Positions 17,189 through 26,354 are shown, counted from the stretch's first letter. The stretch: 64,000 bases of DNA from Asanoa siamensis (GCF_016862555.1 NZ_BONE01000018.1:1-64000), one strand, 5' to 3'. Numbers and translations: made by a program. The notes: a model not told the origin generated them from the letters alone.

Positions 17189-19372
17189 TCAGCCCTTCTC
17201 CAGGTATTCCGCGCGTTCCTCGTCGACCAGCAGGGCGATCGACCGCGCCAGCGCCGAGTGCGCGGTCAGGTTCGGGTCCGCGGTCACCAGGTCGATGGCC
17301 TCCTGGCGGGCCTCGCCGATCAGTTTCTCGTCCTTCAGCAACGAGAGCAGCCGTAGGTGGGAGCGGCGGCCTGACTGCGTCGCGCCCAGGACGTCGCCCT
17401 CGCGGCGCTGTTCCAGGTCCAGTTCCGCGAGCTTGAACCCGTCCGTTGTGGAGGCGACCGCGTCCAGGCGTTCGCGGGCCGGGGAGCCTTCGGGTGCCTC
17501 CGTGACCAGCAGGCAGAGGCCCGCGGCGGAGCCCCGGCCCACGCGGCCGCGGAGTTGGTGCAGTTGGGAGACGCCGAAGCGGTCGGCGTCCAGCACGATC
17601 ATCACGGTCGCGTTGGGGACGTCGACGCCTACCTCGACCACCGTGGTGGCGACCAGGACATCCAAATCTCCGGCCGCGAAGGAGCGCATCACCGCGTCCT
17701 TCTCGTCGGCCGGCAAGCGGCCGTGCAGCACGCCGATGCGGAGGCCGTGCAGTGGGCCCTCGGCGAGCAGCGGTGCCACCTCGGTCACCGCGAGCGGGGG
17801 GCGGCGGGCCGTGCCGTCGTCGTCGGGTGGTGGCTGGTCGTCGGTGTCGGAGGCGGTGCCGTCGCCGATGCGTGGACAGACCACGTAGGCCTGATGACCC
17901 GCCTCGACCTCCTCGCGTAGCCGGCGCCACGCGCGGTCGAGGAAGGCCGGCTTGTCGGCCGCCGGCACCACGTGCGAGGCGATCGGCGACCGGCCGCTCG
18001 GCAACTGGGAGAGCGTCGACACCTCGAGGTCGCCGTAGACGGTCATGGCCACCGTGCGCGGGATCGGGGTCGCGGTCATCACCAGCGTGTGCGGTGGCTG
18101 GTCGGCCTTGGCCCGCAGCGCGTCGCGCTGCTCGACGCCGAAGCGGTGCTGCTCGTCGACGACGACCAGGCCGAGGTCGTTGAACTCGACGCCCTCGTAG
18201 AGGAGGGCGTGGGTGCCGATCACGATGCCCGCGGTGCCGGAGGACACCTCGGCGGCCGCCGCCCGGCGCGCGGCGGCGCCCAGCGACCCGGTGACCAGGG
18301 CGACGCGGGTGCCCGCCGGATCGCCGTCGAGCTCGCCGGCCCGGCCGAGCGGGCCCAGCAGCGCCGAGATGCCCCGGTGGTGCTGGGCCGCCAGCACCTC
18401 GGTCGGTGCCAGCAGGGTGGCCTGCCCGCCCGCGTCGACGACCTGCAGCATGGCCCGCAGCGCGCAGACCGTCTTGCCGGAACCCACCTCGCCCTGCAGC
18501 AGCCGGTGCATCGGGTGCGTGGTGGCCAGGTCGGCGGCGATCTCGGTGCCGACCCGGCGCTGGCCCTCGGTCAGCTCGTAGGGCAGCCGGCTGTCGAACG
18601 TGGACAGCAGCCCGTCGGGGTCGGCCGGACGGGGCCGGGCCGGCAGCGCCGTCGCCCGCATCTTGCGCTGGACCAGGGTGAGCTGCACCGCGAACGCCTC
18701 GTCCCACTTGAGCCGGCGGCGCGCCCGCTCGAGGTCTTCGCGGGAGCCGGGCCGGTGGATCTCGCGCAGCGCGGTGTCGAGCGGCACCAGATTGCGACCG
18801 GCCCGGACGGTGGCCGGCAGCGGATCGTCGACCGGGGCCAGGGTGTCGAGCACGACCCGGACGCAGCGGGCGATCGTCCAGGTCGGCACCGCGCCGGCCG
18901 CCGGGTAGACCGGGATCAGCGCGCCGGCGAACTCCTCGATCTCCTCGGAGGCCTCGCCCTCGTCGCCCAGCAGCACGTAGTCGGGGCCGTTGAGCTGCCG
19001 CTTGCCGCGGAACTCGGTGACCTTGCCGGCGAACAGGCCCCACCGCCCCGGCCGCAGGTCGCGCTCGCGCCAGGCCTGGTTGAAGAACGTCAGCGTGAGC
19101 AGGCCGCCGGTGCCGTCCTCGACCAGCACCTCGAGCAGCTTGCCGCTGCGCTGCCGCATCGGTCGTGTGGTGGCCCGGCGCACCTGGCCGAGCACCGTCA
19201 CGTCCTCGCCGACCGAGAGCGAGCGGATGTCGGTGTGCTCGCCGCGCTCGTCGTAGCGGCGCGGGAAGTGATAGACGAGCTCGCCGACGGTACGGAGGTC
19301 GAGGTGCTTGTCGAGGGCCTTGGCGGTCTTGTCGCCGAGCACCTTCTTGAGCGGCTCGTCCAGTGTGGTCAT
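17189..19372 (-). CDS. recG: ATP-dependent DNA helicase RecG
   Basis: RecG remodels stalled forks and Holliday junctions. The 727-aa protein has an N-terminal wedge OB fold (about residues 1-180), Walker A in LLQGEVGSGKTVCALRA, the DEQHRFG box, TATPIPRT, and the helicase C-terminal motifs RIGVLHGRLP, VATTVVEVGVDVPNA and QLRGRVGRG. A roughly 20-residue acidic insert (DTDDQPPPDDDG) sits between the two helicase lobes. It starts at ATG 19372, overlapping the stop of the DAK2-type gene by 4 bases (ATGA), so they form one operon. Confidence 0.97.
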   Translation of the reverse strand: MTTLDEPLKKVLGDKTAKALDKHLDLRTVGELVYHFPRRYDERGEHTDIRSLSVGEDVTVLGQVRRATTRPMRQRSGKLLEVLVEDGTGGLLTLTFFNQAWRERDLRPGRWGLFAGKVTEFRGKRQLNGPDYVLLGDEGEASEEIEEFAGALIPVYPAAGAVPTWTIARCVRVVLDTLAPVDDPLPATVRAGRNLVPLDTALREIHRPGSREDLERARRRLKWDEAFAVQLTLVQRKMRATALPARPRPADPDGLLSTFDSRLPYELTEGQRRVGTEIAADLATTHPMHRLLQGEVGSGKTVCALRAMLQVVDAGGQATLLAPTEVLAAQHHRGISALLGPLGRAGELDGDPAGTRVALVTGSLGAAARRAAAAEVSSGTAGIVIGTHALLYEGVEFNDLGLVVVDEQHRFGVEQRDALRAKADQPPHTLVMTATPIPRTVAMTVYGDLEVSTLSQLPSGRSPIASHVVPAADKPAFLDRAWRRLREEVEAGHQAYVVCPRIGDGTASDTDDQPPPDDDGTARRPPLAVTEVAPLLAEGPLHGLRIGVLHGRLPADEKDAVMRSFAAGDLDVLVATTVVEVGVDVPNATVMIVLDADRFGVSQLHQLRGRVGRGSAAGLCLLVTEAPEGSPARERLDAVASTTDGFKLAELDLEQRREGDVLGATQSGRRSHLRLLSLLKDEKLIGEARQEAIDLVTADPNLTAHSALARSIALLVDEERAEYLEKG

Positions 19373-20955
19373 TCGACACCGACCAGGAGCGGGTAGTGCG
19401 GGTGGCCGCCGGCGTAGGCGTGCACCTCGACGAACGGCCAGTGCGCGGCGGCGTGGGCGGTCAACGCCTCGGCCAGCCCGGGCGGGGCGTCGGCGCCGGT
19501 GACCAGGGTGACCAACTCGCCACCGCCGCCGAGGAGCCGGTCGAGCAGGTCCCGGCCGGTGCCGACCAGGTCGGTGCCGATCAGGTGCACCTCGCCGTCG
19601 ACCAGCCCGAGCACGTCGCCGCGGCGGCACGGGCCGGCCATGGTCAGCGCGTCGCGGCTGGCGAAGCAGACCTCCGCGTAGCGACAGGCGCCCGCCGCCT
19701 CGGCCATCGCGATGACGTCGTCGTCGAACGCGCGGGCCGGGTCGCGCACGGCCAGCGCGGCCAGCGCCTGCACGGGGGAGCGGGTCGGCACCACGCGGAC
19801 GGCCGCCGTCGCCTCGCGGGCCGCCGCGGCGGCCACCGGCTGCGTGTTGGGGTCGTTGGGGAGCACCACGACGTGCGCGGCGCGGGTGGCGGTGATCGCC
19901 GCGAGCAGCTCGCCGGTGGACGGGTTGGCGGCGACCACCACGGCGCCCTCGGCCTCGAACAGCGCGGCCATCCCGGTGCCGGCGGCCACCACGACCACCG
20001 CCCGGTCGGGACCGTCGCCGGCGAGCTGGTCGTCGAACCGGGTCACGGCGATGCGGTGCGGGCGGCCGGCCTCGACACCGGCCTCGATCGCCGCGCCGGC
20101 GTCGTTGACGTGGACGTGGACGTTCCAGGTGGAGTCGTCGCCCTCGCCGGTGCCGACGACGACCAGCGAGTCGCCCAGCTCGGCGAGCCGGGCGCGGAGC
20201 TTCTCGACCGCCGGCTCGGGGGCGTCGAGCAGGAACTGCACCTCGTAGGCGAACTCGGCGGAGCCGCTCTCGCGCGCGGCGACCAGCGGCCGGCGGGTGC
20301 GGGGCGCCGCCACGATCCGGGGCTCGGGCAACCGCTCGCCGGTCACCACCTCGACCAGGGCGTCGAGCAGCACGCACAGCCCACGGCCACCGGCGTCGAC
20401 CACACCGGCCCGGGCCAGCGCGGGCAGCTGCTCCGGCGTGCGGGCCAGCGCCTCGGCGGCGGCACCGGCGGCGGCCCGCACGACCTCGGCCAACGGGCCC
20501 GGAGCGTGCTCGGCCGCGGTGGCGGCGGCCGCGGCGACCGACAGCACCGTGCCCTCGACGGGCTCGGCGACCGCGCCGTAGGCCGCGTCGGCGCCCGCGC
20601 GCAGCCCGCGGGCCAGCGCCGGACCGTCGAGCACGGGCACCGCCGAGGTCGCGTCGGCCAGCCCGCGCAGCACCTGGGAGACGATCACGCCGGAGTTGCC
20701 CCGGGCACCGAGCAGCGCACCGCGGGCCATCAGCCGCAGCACCTGGCCGTGCGGCGTCGGGTCGCCCTCGGCGGACGGGTCGAACACGAGCGCCTCGTGG
20801 GCCGAGGTCATCGTGAGCACGAGGTTGGTGCCGGTGTCGCCGTCGGGCACCGGGTAGACGTTGAGCTCGTCGATCTCGCTCTGGTGGCGGCGCAGGCCCG
20901 CGAGCGCAGCCGCGCACCAGCGGCGCAGGGCCGTGGCGTCGAGGCTCTCCAACAC
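19369..20955 (-). CDS. DAK2 domain (YloV/FakA-like) protein
   Basis: Residues 1-200 form a DAK2 kinase domain with NVYPVPDGDTGTNLVLTM and GARGNSGVIVSQVLRG, the ATP/Mg-binding segments of dihydroxyacetone-kinase-type proteins. The rest resembles the YloV/FakA architecture. FakA phosphorylates fatty acids bound to FakB in Gram-positives, but no FakB homologue is visible here, so that role is only a possibility. The protein is 528 aa. GTG 20955 follows a TAGGCT -10 box by 7 bases, supporting a leaderless start there rather than the upstream ATG 21012. It is directly upstream of recG, a widespread pairing. Confidence 0.9.
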   Translation of the reverse strand: MLESLDATALRRWCAAALAGLRRHQSEIDELNVYPVPDGDTGTNLVLTMTSAHEALVFDPSAEGDPTPHGQVLRLMARGALLGARGNSGVIVSQVLRGLADATSAVPVLDGPALARGLRAGADAAYGAVAEPVEGTVLSVAAAAATAAEHAPGPLAEVVRAAAGAAAEALARTPEQLPALARAGVVDAGGRGLCVLLDALVEVVTGERLPEPRIVAAPRTRRPLVAARESGSAEFAYEVQFLLDAPEPAVEKLRARLAELGDSLVVVGTGEGDDSTWNVHVHVNDAGAAIEAGVEAGRPHRIAVTRFDDQLAGDGPDRAVVVVAAGTGMAALFEAEGAVVVAANPSTGELLAAITATRAAHVVVLPNDPNTQPVAAAAAREATAAVRVVPTRSPVQALAALAVRDPARAFDDDVIAMAEAAGACRYAEVCFASRDALTMAGPCRRGDVLGLVDGEVHLIGTDLVGTGRDLLDRLLGGGGELVTLVTGADAPPGLAEALTAHAAAHWPFVEVHAYAGGHPHYPLLVGVE

Positions 20956-20962
20956 GCATCCG

Positions 20963-20968
20963 AGCCTA
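20963..20968 (-). promoter_or_regulatory. leaderless-type -10 box for the DAK2-recG operon
   Basis: TAGGCT on the reverse strand is 7 bases before GTG 20955, with no ribosome binding site. Confidence 0.5.
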
Positions 20969-21055
20969 TCGGTTGCCCCCGACAACTCCGGCTCTCCCGG
21001 CACGGCGCTCATCGCCGCCCGTTCGGGCGATCAACGCCGGGTTCGGATCGACTGA

Positions 21056-21991
21056 CTAGGCGGTCGCGGTCGCCACCACCCGCAGGCCCTGCTTGTAGTC
21101 GACCACCGCCGGCGTCCAGTCGAGCTCGGTGCGCGCCTTCTCGTTGGACACCCGCATCGAGGTGGTCATCGCCGTGTACGCGTAGGGCGCGGCCAACCGC
21201 AGCAGCGGCGCCGGCAAGCGGCGCGGTGGCTTCGCGTCGACCAGCGTGGCCATCTCGTCGAGCAGGTCGCCCCAGGTGACCGGGACACCGTCGACGATGT
21301 TGTACGCGCTGCCCGGCCGCCCCTTCTCCAGCGCGGCGATAGTGGCCGAGGCGGCGTCGTCCAGGTGGATCATGTTCTGCTCGCCGCCACCGCCCGCGAT
21401 CACCGGGAACCGCCGCTTGCGTACTGCGTGGATCATCCGTTTTGTCCCCGGATCGTCCCCGTAGAACAGTCCGTACCGCAGTGCGATGCCGTCCAGCCCC
21501 TCGGCGTTCGTCGCCTGCGCCTCGGCCTCGTGGAAGGCGTCCATGATCGGGCCGAGCGGGCCGTCGGCCGGCACACCGAACGGGTCGGCCTCGGTCAGCG
21601 GCCGGGTGCCGTGCGGGCCGTACCCGTACCCGTACACGATCGACTGGGTCACGAACCGGGTCGCACCCACCTCCCGGGCCGCCTCCAGCAGGTTGGCCGT
21701 GCCCTTCGTCCGCAGGTCGTTGGTCTTCTCCATGTCGCCGAACCGCAGCGGCGGCCTGGTCAGCGCGGTGCACTCGTGGATCACGGCGTCGGCCTTCGTC
21801 CCGGCCACCGCGCGCAGCAGGCCCTCGCGGTCCAGCACGTCCGCGACCAGGGGTTCCGCGCCGAAGGCCTCGAGCCGCCGGGCGTTGGCCAGCAGCCGGG
21901 TCACGCCGATGACCTCGTGGTGGTAGGCCACCAGCCGCTGGATGAGCGGCGTCCCGATGGCGCCGGTGGCGCCGGCCAGCAGTACCCTCAT
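21056..21991 (-). CDS. NAD-dependent epimerase/dehydratase family protein
   Basis: An extended short-chain dehydrogenase of 311 aa. The Rossmann motif is [14 protein letters not shown] (residues 6-19). The catalytic Tyr/Lys pattern is altered: the region around [12 protein letters not shown] holds the Ser/Tyr, but no clear YxxxK is seen, so catalysis is uncertain. The [18 protein letters not shown] segment is typical of nucleotide-sugar epimerase relatives. GGGAGG lies 6 bases before the ATG at 21991. It is a single gene, with no operon partner. Confidence 0.85.
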   Translation of the reverse strand: MRVLLAGATGAIGTPLIQRLVAYHHEVIGVTRLLANARRLEAFGAEPLVADVLDREGLLRAVAGTKADAVIHECTALTRPPLRFGDMEKTNDLRTKGTANLLEAAREVGATRFVTQSIVYGYGYGPHGTRPLTEADPFGVPADGPLGPIMDAFHEAEAQATNAEGLDGIALRYGLFYGDDPGTKRMIHAVRKRRFPVIAGGGGEQNMIHLDDAASATIAALEKGRPGSAYNIVDGVPVTWGDLLDEMATLVDAKPPRRLPAPLLRLAAPYAYTAMTTSMRVSNEKARTELDWTPAVVDYKQGLRVVATATA

Positions 21992-22083
21992 GACGTCCTC
22001 CCGTGGTCGACGCCCCGCACCCCCAGTCAACCGTGCCGGCAGCGGCGGCGGGAGGCGATTCGGCGGCTGCGTCGGCCGTCGGG

Positions 22084-22089
22084 TATTCT
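22084..22089 (+). promoter_or_regulatory. putative rpmB -10 box
   Basis: TATTCT about 67 bases before the rpmB start gives a leader of about 60 bases that carries a standard ribosome binding site. Confidence 0.4.
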
Positions 22090-22156
22090 CGTCAGGTTGA
22101 CTGGTCGGCGTCGTCCCTCCGGCAACCCCCAAGGCAATCAATCCCAGGAGTATCCC

Positions 22157-22348
22157 GTGGCTAGCGTGTGCGACGTCTGTGGCAAGGGGCCGGGCTTCGG
22201 CCACAACGTGTCCCACTCGCACCGGCGGACCAACCGCCGCTGGAACCCCAACATCCAGACGGTGCGCACCCCGGCCGGTGGCGGCAACACCCGCAAGATG
22301 CAGGTGTGCACCTCGTGCATCAAGGCGGGCAAGGTCACCCGCGCCTGA
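22157..22348 (+). CDS. rpmB: 50S ribosomal protein L28
   Basis: A 63-aa L28 protein. It has the N-terminal CxxC (C5, C8) and a second CxxC (C51, C54), so this is the zinc-binding C+ form. Core residues [20 protein letters not shown] are intact. The start is GTG with AGGAG 6 bases upstream. The gene is monocistronic: a promoter-like TATTCT lies upstream and a hairpin 25 bp downstream. Confidence 0.97.
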   Translation: MASVCDVCGKGPGFGHNVSHSHRRTNRRWNPNIQTVRTPAGGGNTRKMQVCTSCIKAGKVTRA

Positions 22349-22372
22349 GGCGCGTCCCCGACCAGATCGTCG

Positions 22373-22400
22373 AGCCGCCGGGTCCAGGGACCCGGCGGCT
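22373..22400. terminator. bidirectional terminator between rpmB and the GNAT gene
   Basis: A 12-bp stem (22373-22384 with 22389-22400) with a 4-base loop, between the stops of two convergent genes. Confidence 0.75.
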
Positions 22401-22412
22401 TCGCGTGTGCTC

Positions 22413-22880
22413 CTAGAGCGTGCGGCCGAACGACCGTACGCCCGGCTCGCCCTTGTAGTAGCCGAAGTCCGGGATCCGCTCGTACCCGTTGGCTTCGTAG
22501 AACGCGATCGCCTCGGGCTGCTTGTCGCCGGTCTCCAGGATGACCCGCTTGCGCCCCGCCGCCCGGGCCGAGTCCTCGACGGCCTTCAGCACGGCCTTCG
22601 CCACGCCTTTGCGGCGCCCGGCCGGGGCCGTCCACATCCGCTTGAGCTCCGCCGCGTCGGCGTCGCCCTCGTTGGTGCGCCAGCCCGCGCAGCCCACCGG
22701 CTCGCCGTCGAGGAACGCGACCAGGAACGCCCCGTTCGGCGGGTCGAAGTCGCTCGCGGACAGCGGGGTGTCGTCGCCCGAACTGCCGTAGCGGGCGCCG
22801 AGATCGGCCAACAGGTCGGCGACCAGCGCCATGGACTCGGGCGCGGTGAACGGCAACTGCCGGATGTCGAGAGGTTCCAC
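22413..22880 (-). CDS. GNAT family N-acetyltransferase
   Basis: The protein is 155 aa. The acetyl-CoA loop is APAGRRKGVAKAVLKAVED, with the downstream ILETGDKQPEAIAFYEANGY that closes the GNAT fold. The acceptor cannot be told from sequence. A TACCGT box (22893-22888) stands 7 bases before GTG 22880, which favours that start over GTG 22886 and predicts a leaderless mRNA. It is convergent with rpmB. Confidence 0.9.
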   Translation of the reverse strand: MEPLDIRQLPFTAPESMALVADLLADLGARYGSSGDDTPLSASDFDPPNGAFLVAFLDGEPVGCAGWRTNEGDADAAELKRMWTAPAGRRKGVAKAVLKAVEDSARAAGRKRVILETGDKQPEAIAFYEANGYERIPDFGYYKGEPGVRSFGRTL

Positions 22881-22945
22881 GGACACGACGGTACGGCGGC
22901 GACCGGTGGGTAACCGGCCGCCGCCGCTGTGGAGACGATCACGTC

Positions 22946-23974
22946 CTACCGCTCGCCCACCTGCCGCACCAGCTTGTGGGTCCAGAGGACCTGGTAGCTG
23001 ACCTTCCCGCCCTCGCCCGACGCCCGCCCGACGGCCAGCCCCGTGGCCGGATCGAAGAGGATCTCGTCGAAACGGCCCTGTTCGGTGCGCCGGAGCCCCC
23101 AGACCTTCCGGTCGTCGACCACGGTCTCGCGGGCGGACAGCCCGGACCACCGCTTGATCATCTTGAGCAGGGCAACCCGGACGTCGCCGGTCAGCAGCGG
23201 CTCGGAGCTGACCAGCAGCTCGCCGATCTCCTTGGCGAGCAGGCTGTCGGCCGACCGCTTCTGGTTCTCGCCCATCCCGGCGAGCAGCTCGGCCCGCAGC
23301 GCGGTCGGGTCGGTCGGCAGGCCGGCCAGCCAGGCCGGGGTCGGCTGCCAGATCGACGGCTTCTCCGGGGGCGACTCCGGGGCCCCGTCGGGTGGCAGGT
23401 CGACACCGTTGCGGGTGATCGCCTTGGCGGTCATGCCCTCGGGCGCGAACCAGAGCTCGGTGTCGTCCCGGACCATCTGGCCGGGCTCCTGGTCGACGAG
23501 GCCGTGGACGGAGGTCACGCCGGTCATCCGGGTGTAGAGGAACTGGCCGGGCTGGACGGTCTGCGCCGGCGAGTCGGCCACCGCCGTCATCAGCGTGTCG
23601 ATCGCGGCGGCGACGTCGATCGGCGTGCTCGGCCCGAGGCTGGCCGGCGCGCCCGTCGGGATCGCGCCGCCTCCTGCCTTCGACGGGAGGCTCGGCGACG
23701 GGCGGCTCGGGGTGACGCCGCTCGCGGACGGGGACGGGGCCACGCCGACCTCGATCGCCGGGCCAAGGTCGCGCTCGGGCAGCAGCGTGATGCCGCCCGC
23801 GGCGACGCCGGCCACCAGCAGGGCGGCCGCGGCCGGCACCCAGCGCCGTCGGCGTGGGGCCGGTGCCGCCTGCTTGCGGGTCATCGCGTGCCAGGTGCGG
23901 GCGACCGACTCGTCGGTCGGTTCCGGCAGGCCGGGCGGCAGCTCGCGCACGGCGGCGATATCGGGGTCGGTCAC
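22946..23974 (-). CDS. CU044_5270-type single-pass protein, probable partner of the ECF sigma factor
   Basis: The protein is 342 aa. A cytoplasmic N-terminus of about 45 residues (DESVARTWHAMTRKQAAPAP) precedes one membrane helix (about residues 45-65), a Ser/Pro-rich linker and a ~230-residue outer domain. This matches the CU044_5270 family commonly encoded after ECF sigma genes. The short cytoplasmic part could be the anti-sigma element, but it lacks a recognised HxxxCxxC zinc motif. The start GTG 23974 overlaps the sigma gene stop by 4 bases (GTGA), so the two are co-translated. Confidence 0.8.
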   Translation of the reverse strand: MTDPDIAAVRELPPGLPEPTDESVARTWHAMTRKQAAPAPRRRRWVPAAAALLVAGVAAGGITLLPERDLGPAIEVGVAPSPSASGVTPSRPSPSLPSKAGGGAIPTGAPASLGPSTPIDVAAAIDTLMTAVADSPAQTVQPGQFLYTRMTGVTSVHGLVDQEPGQMVRDDTELWFAPEGMTAKAITRNGVDLPPDGAPESPPEKPSIWQPTPAWLAGLPTDPTALRAELLAGMGENQKRSADSLLAKEIGELLVSSEPLLTGDVRVALLKMIKRWSGLSARETVVDDRKVWGLRRTEQGRFDEILFDPATGLAVGRASGEGGKVSYQVLWTHKLVRQVGER

Positions 23975-24495
23975 GGCGTCTCTCCTTCGGGGGCGAGGGC
24001 GGCGCGGACCTTCGCGCGCGCCCGGTGCAGGGCCGACCGGACCGTCCCGACGGGGATGTCGAGCGCTGTGGCGATCTCCGCGTAGTCGAGCTCCGCCACC
24101 GCGAACAGCAGCAGCACCTCGCGCTGCCGCCGGGGGAGCGCGGCCAGCACGCCGGCCAGCTTCCGCACGGTGCGCTGCGCGTCGACGCGGTCGTCCGCCG
24201 CGTCGGGCCCGGCCCCGGTGTCGGCCAGCGCCCGCAGTGCCCGGACCTCCGCGCGCCGGTGCCGGCGCAGGAGGTTGGTGGCGATGCCGTAGAGCCAGGG
24301 CAGGACCGCACCCCGCCTCGGGTCGTAGCGGGTGCGCTGCTCGTACGCGACGAGGAAGGTCTCGGCCACCACGTCCTCGGCGACCTGCTCGCCCACCCGG
24401 CGGGTGCAGTAGCGGAGCAGGTCCCGGCCGTACGACGTGAACATGCCGGCCAGGTCCGCCGGATCGGCCACTGCGTCGGTGGTCGTCGTGGTCAT
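23971..24495 (-). CDS. ECF-subfamily RNA polymerase sigma factor
   Basis: The protein is 174 aa. Sigma region 2 spans about residues 17-85 (GEQVAEDVVAETFLVAYEQ; LPWLYGIATNLLRRHRR), and region 4 spans about 110-165 (LPRRQREVLLLFAVAELDYA, then the DNA-contacting DIPVGTVRSALHRARAKVR). It lies upstream of and overlaps its membrane partner. ATG 24495 fits the family. Longer starts upstream read as low-quality Arg/Ser sequence. GGAACC on the reverse strand at 24529-24524 resembles an ECF -35 element, but no matching -10 was found at the usual distance. Confidence 0.93.
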   Translation of the reverse strand: MTTTTTDAVADPADLAGMFTSYGRDLLRYCTRRVGEQVAEDVVAETFLVAYEQRTRYDPRRGAVLPWLYGIATNLLRRHRRAEVRALRALADTGAGPDAADDRVDAQRTVRKLAGVLAALPRRQREVLLLFAVAELDYAEIATALDIPVGTVRSALHRARAKVRAALAPEGETP

Positions 24496-24532
24496 ACCCC
24501 TACTTGCCACGACGCCCCATCGAGGTTCCCCG

Positions 24533-25474
24533 CTAACTCGAGAAGTGGTCCCAGCCGATCGGGCCCTTCGGCGGCCTGCCGTCGACCGTGACACCCGTAC
24601 CCTCGCCGACCCGGCCGATCTCGCGCCACCCCTCGGGGAGCGTGCGGTCGGGCGGGAACGTCGCCGCCAGGGCGTGGTCGTCGCCACCGCCGAGCACCCA
24701 GTGGTACGGGTCGACGCCGAGCGCCTGCGCCGCGTCCCGCATCTGCGGCGGCACCTCGAACGCCGCCCGGTCGACGTCGATCGCCACCTTGCTCGCCTGG
24801 GCGATGTGCCCGAGGTCCTGCAGCAGCCCGTCGGAGACGTCGAGCATCGCGGTGGCCCCGGCCCGGGCCGCCGCCGGTCCGGCCGCGTAGGGCACCCGCG
24901 GCCGCCGGTACGCGTCGACGAGCAGCACCGGGGTACGGAAGCCGCGGCTCAGCACCGTGTAGCCGGCCGCCGCGTAGCCCACCCGGCCGCAGAGCGCCAC
25001 GACGTCGCCGGCCCGCGCCCCACCCCGGGTGACGGGGTTGCGCCCGCCCAGGTCGCCCAGGGCGGTCACGGCGATCGTCAGCGTCGGGCTGCCGGCCATG
25101 TCACCGCCGACCACGGCCGCGCCGACCGTTGCCGCCTCGGCGGCCAGCCCGTCGGCCAGGTCCTCCGCCCAGCGGGCGTCCAGCCCCGGCGGCGCGCAGA
25201 GGGCCACCAGCAGGGCCGTCGGGGTGGCGCCCATCGCGGCGATGTCGGCCAGGTTGGCGGCCGCCGCCCGGTGCCCGATCTCGACGCCGCTGGCCCAGTC
25301 GCGCCGGAAGTGGCGCCCCTCGACCAGTGCGTCGGTCGACGCCACCACCCGGCTGTCGGGCGCGGCGACGATCGCGGCGTCGTCGCCGGGGCCCAGCAGC
25401 GTGCCGGGCCCGGGCTGCAGCCGGGCGGTCACCCGGGCGATCAGCCCGAACTCTCCCGTGCGGGCCACACTCAC
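24533..25474 (-). CDS. thiL: thiamine-monophosphate kinase
   Basis: ThiL phosphorylates thiamine monophosphate to thiamine diphosphate. Family motifs present are GPGDDAAIV (ATP/Mg), STDALVEGRHF, GGDMAGSP, MLDVSDGLLQDL and VLGGGDDHALAATFP. The length of 313 aa is standard. GTG 25474 has GGAGG 5 bases upstream. It is divergent from the Lrp-domain gene, the usual actinobacterial neighbourhood (Rv2977c region). Confidence 0.96.
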   Translation of the reverse strand: MSVARTGEFGLIARVTARLQPGPGTLLGPGDDAAIVAAPDSRVVASTDALVEGRHFRRDWASGVEIGHRAAAANLADIAAMGATPTALLVALCAPPGLDARWAEDLADGLAAEAATVGAAVVGGDMAGSPTLTIAVTALGDLGGRNPVTRGGARAGDVVALCGRVGYAAAGYTVLSRGFRTPVLLVDAYRRPRVPYAAGPAAARAGATAMLDVSDGLLQDLGHIAQASKVAIDVDRAAFEVPPQMRDAAQALGVDPYHWVLGGGDDHALAATFPPDRTLPEGWREIGRVGEGTGVTVDGRPPKGPIGWDHFSS

Positions 25475-25552
25475 CAGAACCTCCGGGGTCGGTACCTGCT
25501 CCGTTGCGGTAGTTTCACTTCTCGTGCCGTTGGCGGCGATTGGAGACGGGTC

Positions 25553-25786
25553 GTGGTCCAGGCGTACATCCTCATCCAGACCGAGGTCGGAAAGGCGCGT
25601 GACGTGGCCGCGTCAATCTCGGATATTCCGGGCGTCGTCCGCGTCGACGCCGTTACCGGACCATACGAGGTGATCGCCTTGACCGAGGCGCACACCCTCG
25701 ACGAGCTCGGGAAAATGATCGTTTCCCGGGTCCAGCTCGTACCGGGAATCACCCGCACGATCACCTGTTCGGTGGTGCATCTCTGA
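25553..25786 (+). CDS. stand-alone Lrp/AsnC ligand-binding domain protein
   Basis: The 77-aa protein consists only of the RAM (regulation of amino acid metabolism) fold: VVQAYILIQTEVGKARDVA, the DIPGVVRVDAVTGPYEVIA core and TRTITCSVVHL at the end. There is no helix-turn-helix, so it cannot bind DNA alone. Such proteins form oligomeric rings and may sense amino acids or partner with full-length Lrp proteins. The start GTG is supported by GGAG 7 bases upstream. The next gene begins directly after its TGA. Confidence 0.9.
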   Translation: MVQAYILIQTEVGKARDVAASISDIPGVVRVDAVTGPYEVIALTEAHTLDELGKMIVSRVQLVPGITRTITCSVVHL

Positions 25787-26350
25787 GTGGAACGCTCGAC
25801 CCGCCAGGCCGCGATCATCGCGACCGCGGTGGCCATTCCGCTGGCCGTACTCGTGGCACTGGTGTCTTTCCTGAAATTCTCGCCCGACGAGCCGAAGGCG
25901 GCGCCGCCCAGCCCGCCCGCGGCCCCGCAGGCGACCACGCCCGTGCCGATGACCGCGGCGAAGCTGTCGCCCCGGGCGGAGACGCTCTGCCGTGCCCTGC
26001 TCTCCCAGCTGCCGACGACGGTGCGTGACCGGCCCCAGCGGCCGGTGACCGAGGGCACGGAGCAGAACGCGGCGTACGGCGACCCGGCGATCACGGTGGC
26101 CTGTGGCATCCCGGCCCCGAACTTCCCGCCGACCGACCTGGTCAGCCTCTTCGACCGGGTCTGCTGGCACGCCGCCGAGGGCGCCGCGTCGACGGTCCTG
26201 ACCACGGTCGACCGCGAGGTGCCGATCCAGGTGACGGTGCCGAAGGCATACGAGGCCGCGGCCCAGTGGACGATCGTCTTCTCCAAGCCGATCATCGAGA
26301 CGGTCCCGAAGATGGCGACGCCACCCTCGGGCTGCGCGGGCTCGGTCTGA
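25787..26350 (+). CDS. DUF3515 family membrane-anchored protein
   Basis: The protein is 187 aa: one N-terminal membrane segment (residues 7-30), a Pro-rich linker, and an outer domain with three cysteines (ETLCRALL, VACGIP, RVCWHAAEG) plus a last one near the C-terminus (SGCAGS), suggesting disulfides. DUF3515 proteins occur next to thiL or ddl in actinobacteria, and their function is unknown. The GTG start follows the previous stop without a gap (TGA-GTG), so expression is translationally coupled to the Lrp-domain gene. Confidence 0.88.
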   Translation: MERSTRQAAIIATAVAIPLAVLVALVSFLKFSPDEPKAAPPSPPAAPQATTPVPMTAAKLSPRAETLCRALLSQLPTTVRDRPQRPVTEGTEQNAAYGDPAITVACGIPAPNFPPTDLVSLFDRVCWHAAEGAASTVLTTVDREVPIQVTVPKAYEAAAQWTIVFSKPIIETVPKMATPPSGCAGSV

Positions 26351-26354
26351 GCCG

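Noticed and set aside
24496-24530. Autoregulatory ECF promoter of the sigma gene
   Set aside because: A GGAACC -35-like element is present, but nothing resembling an ECF -10 lies 16-17 bp downstream.
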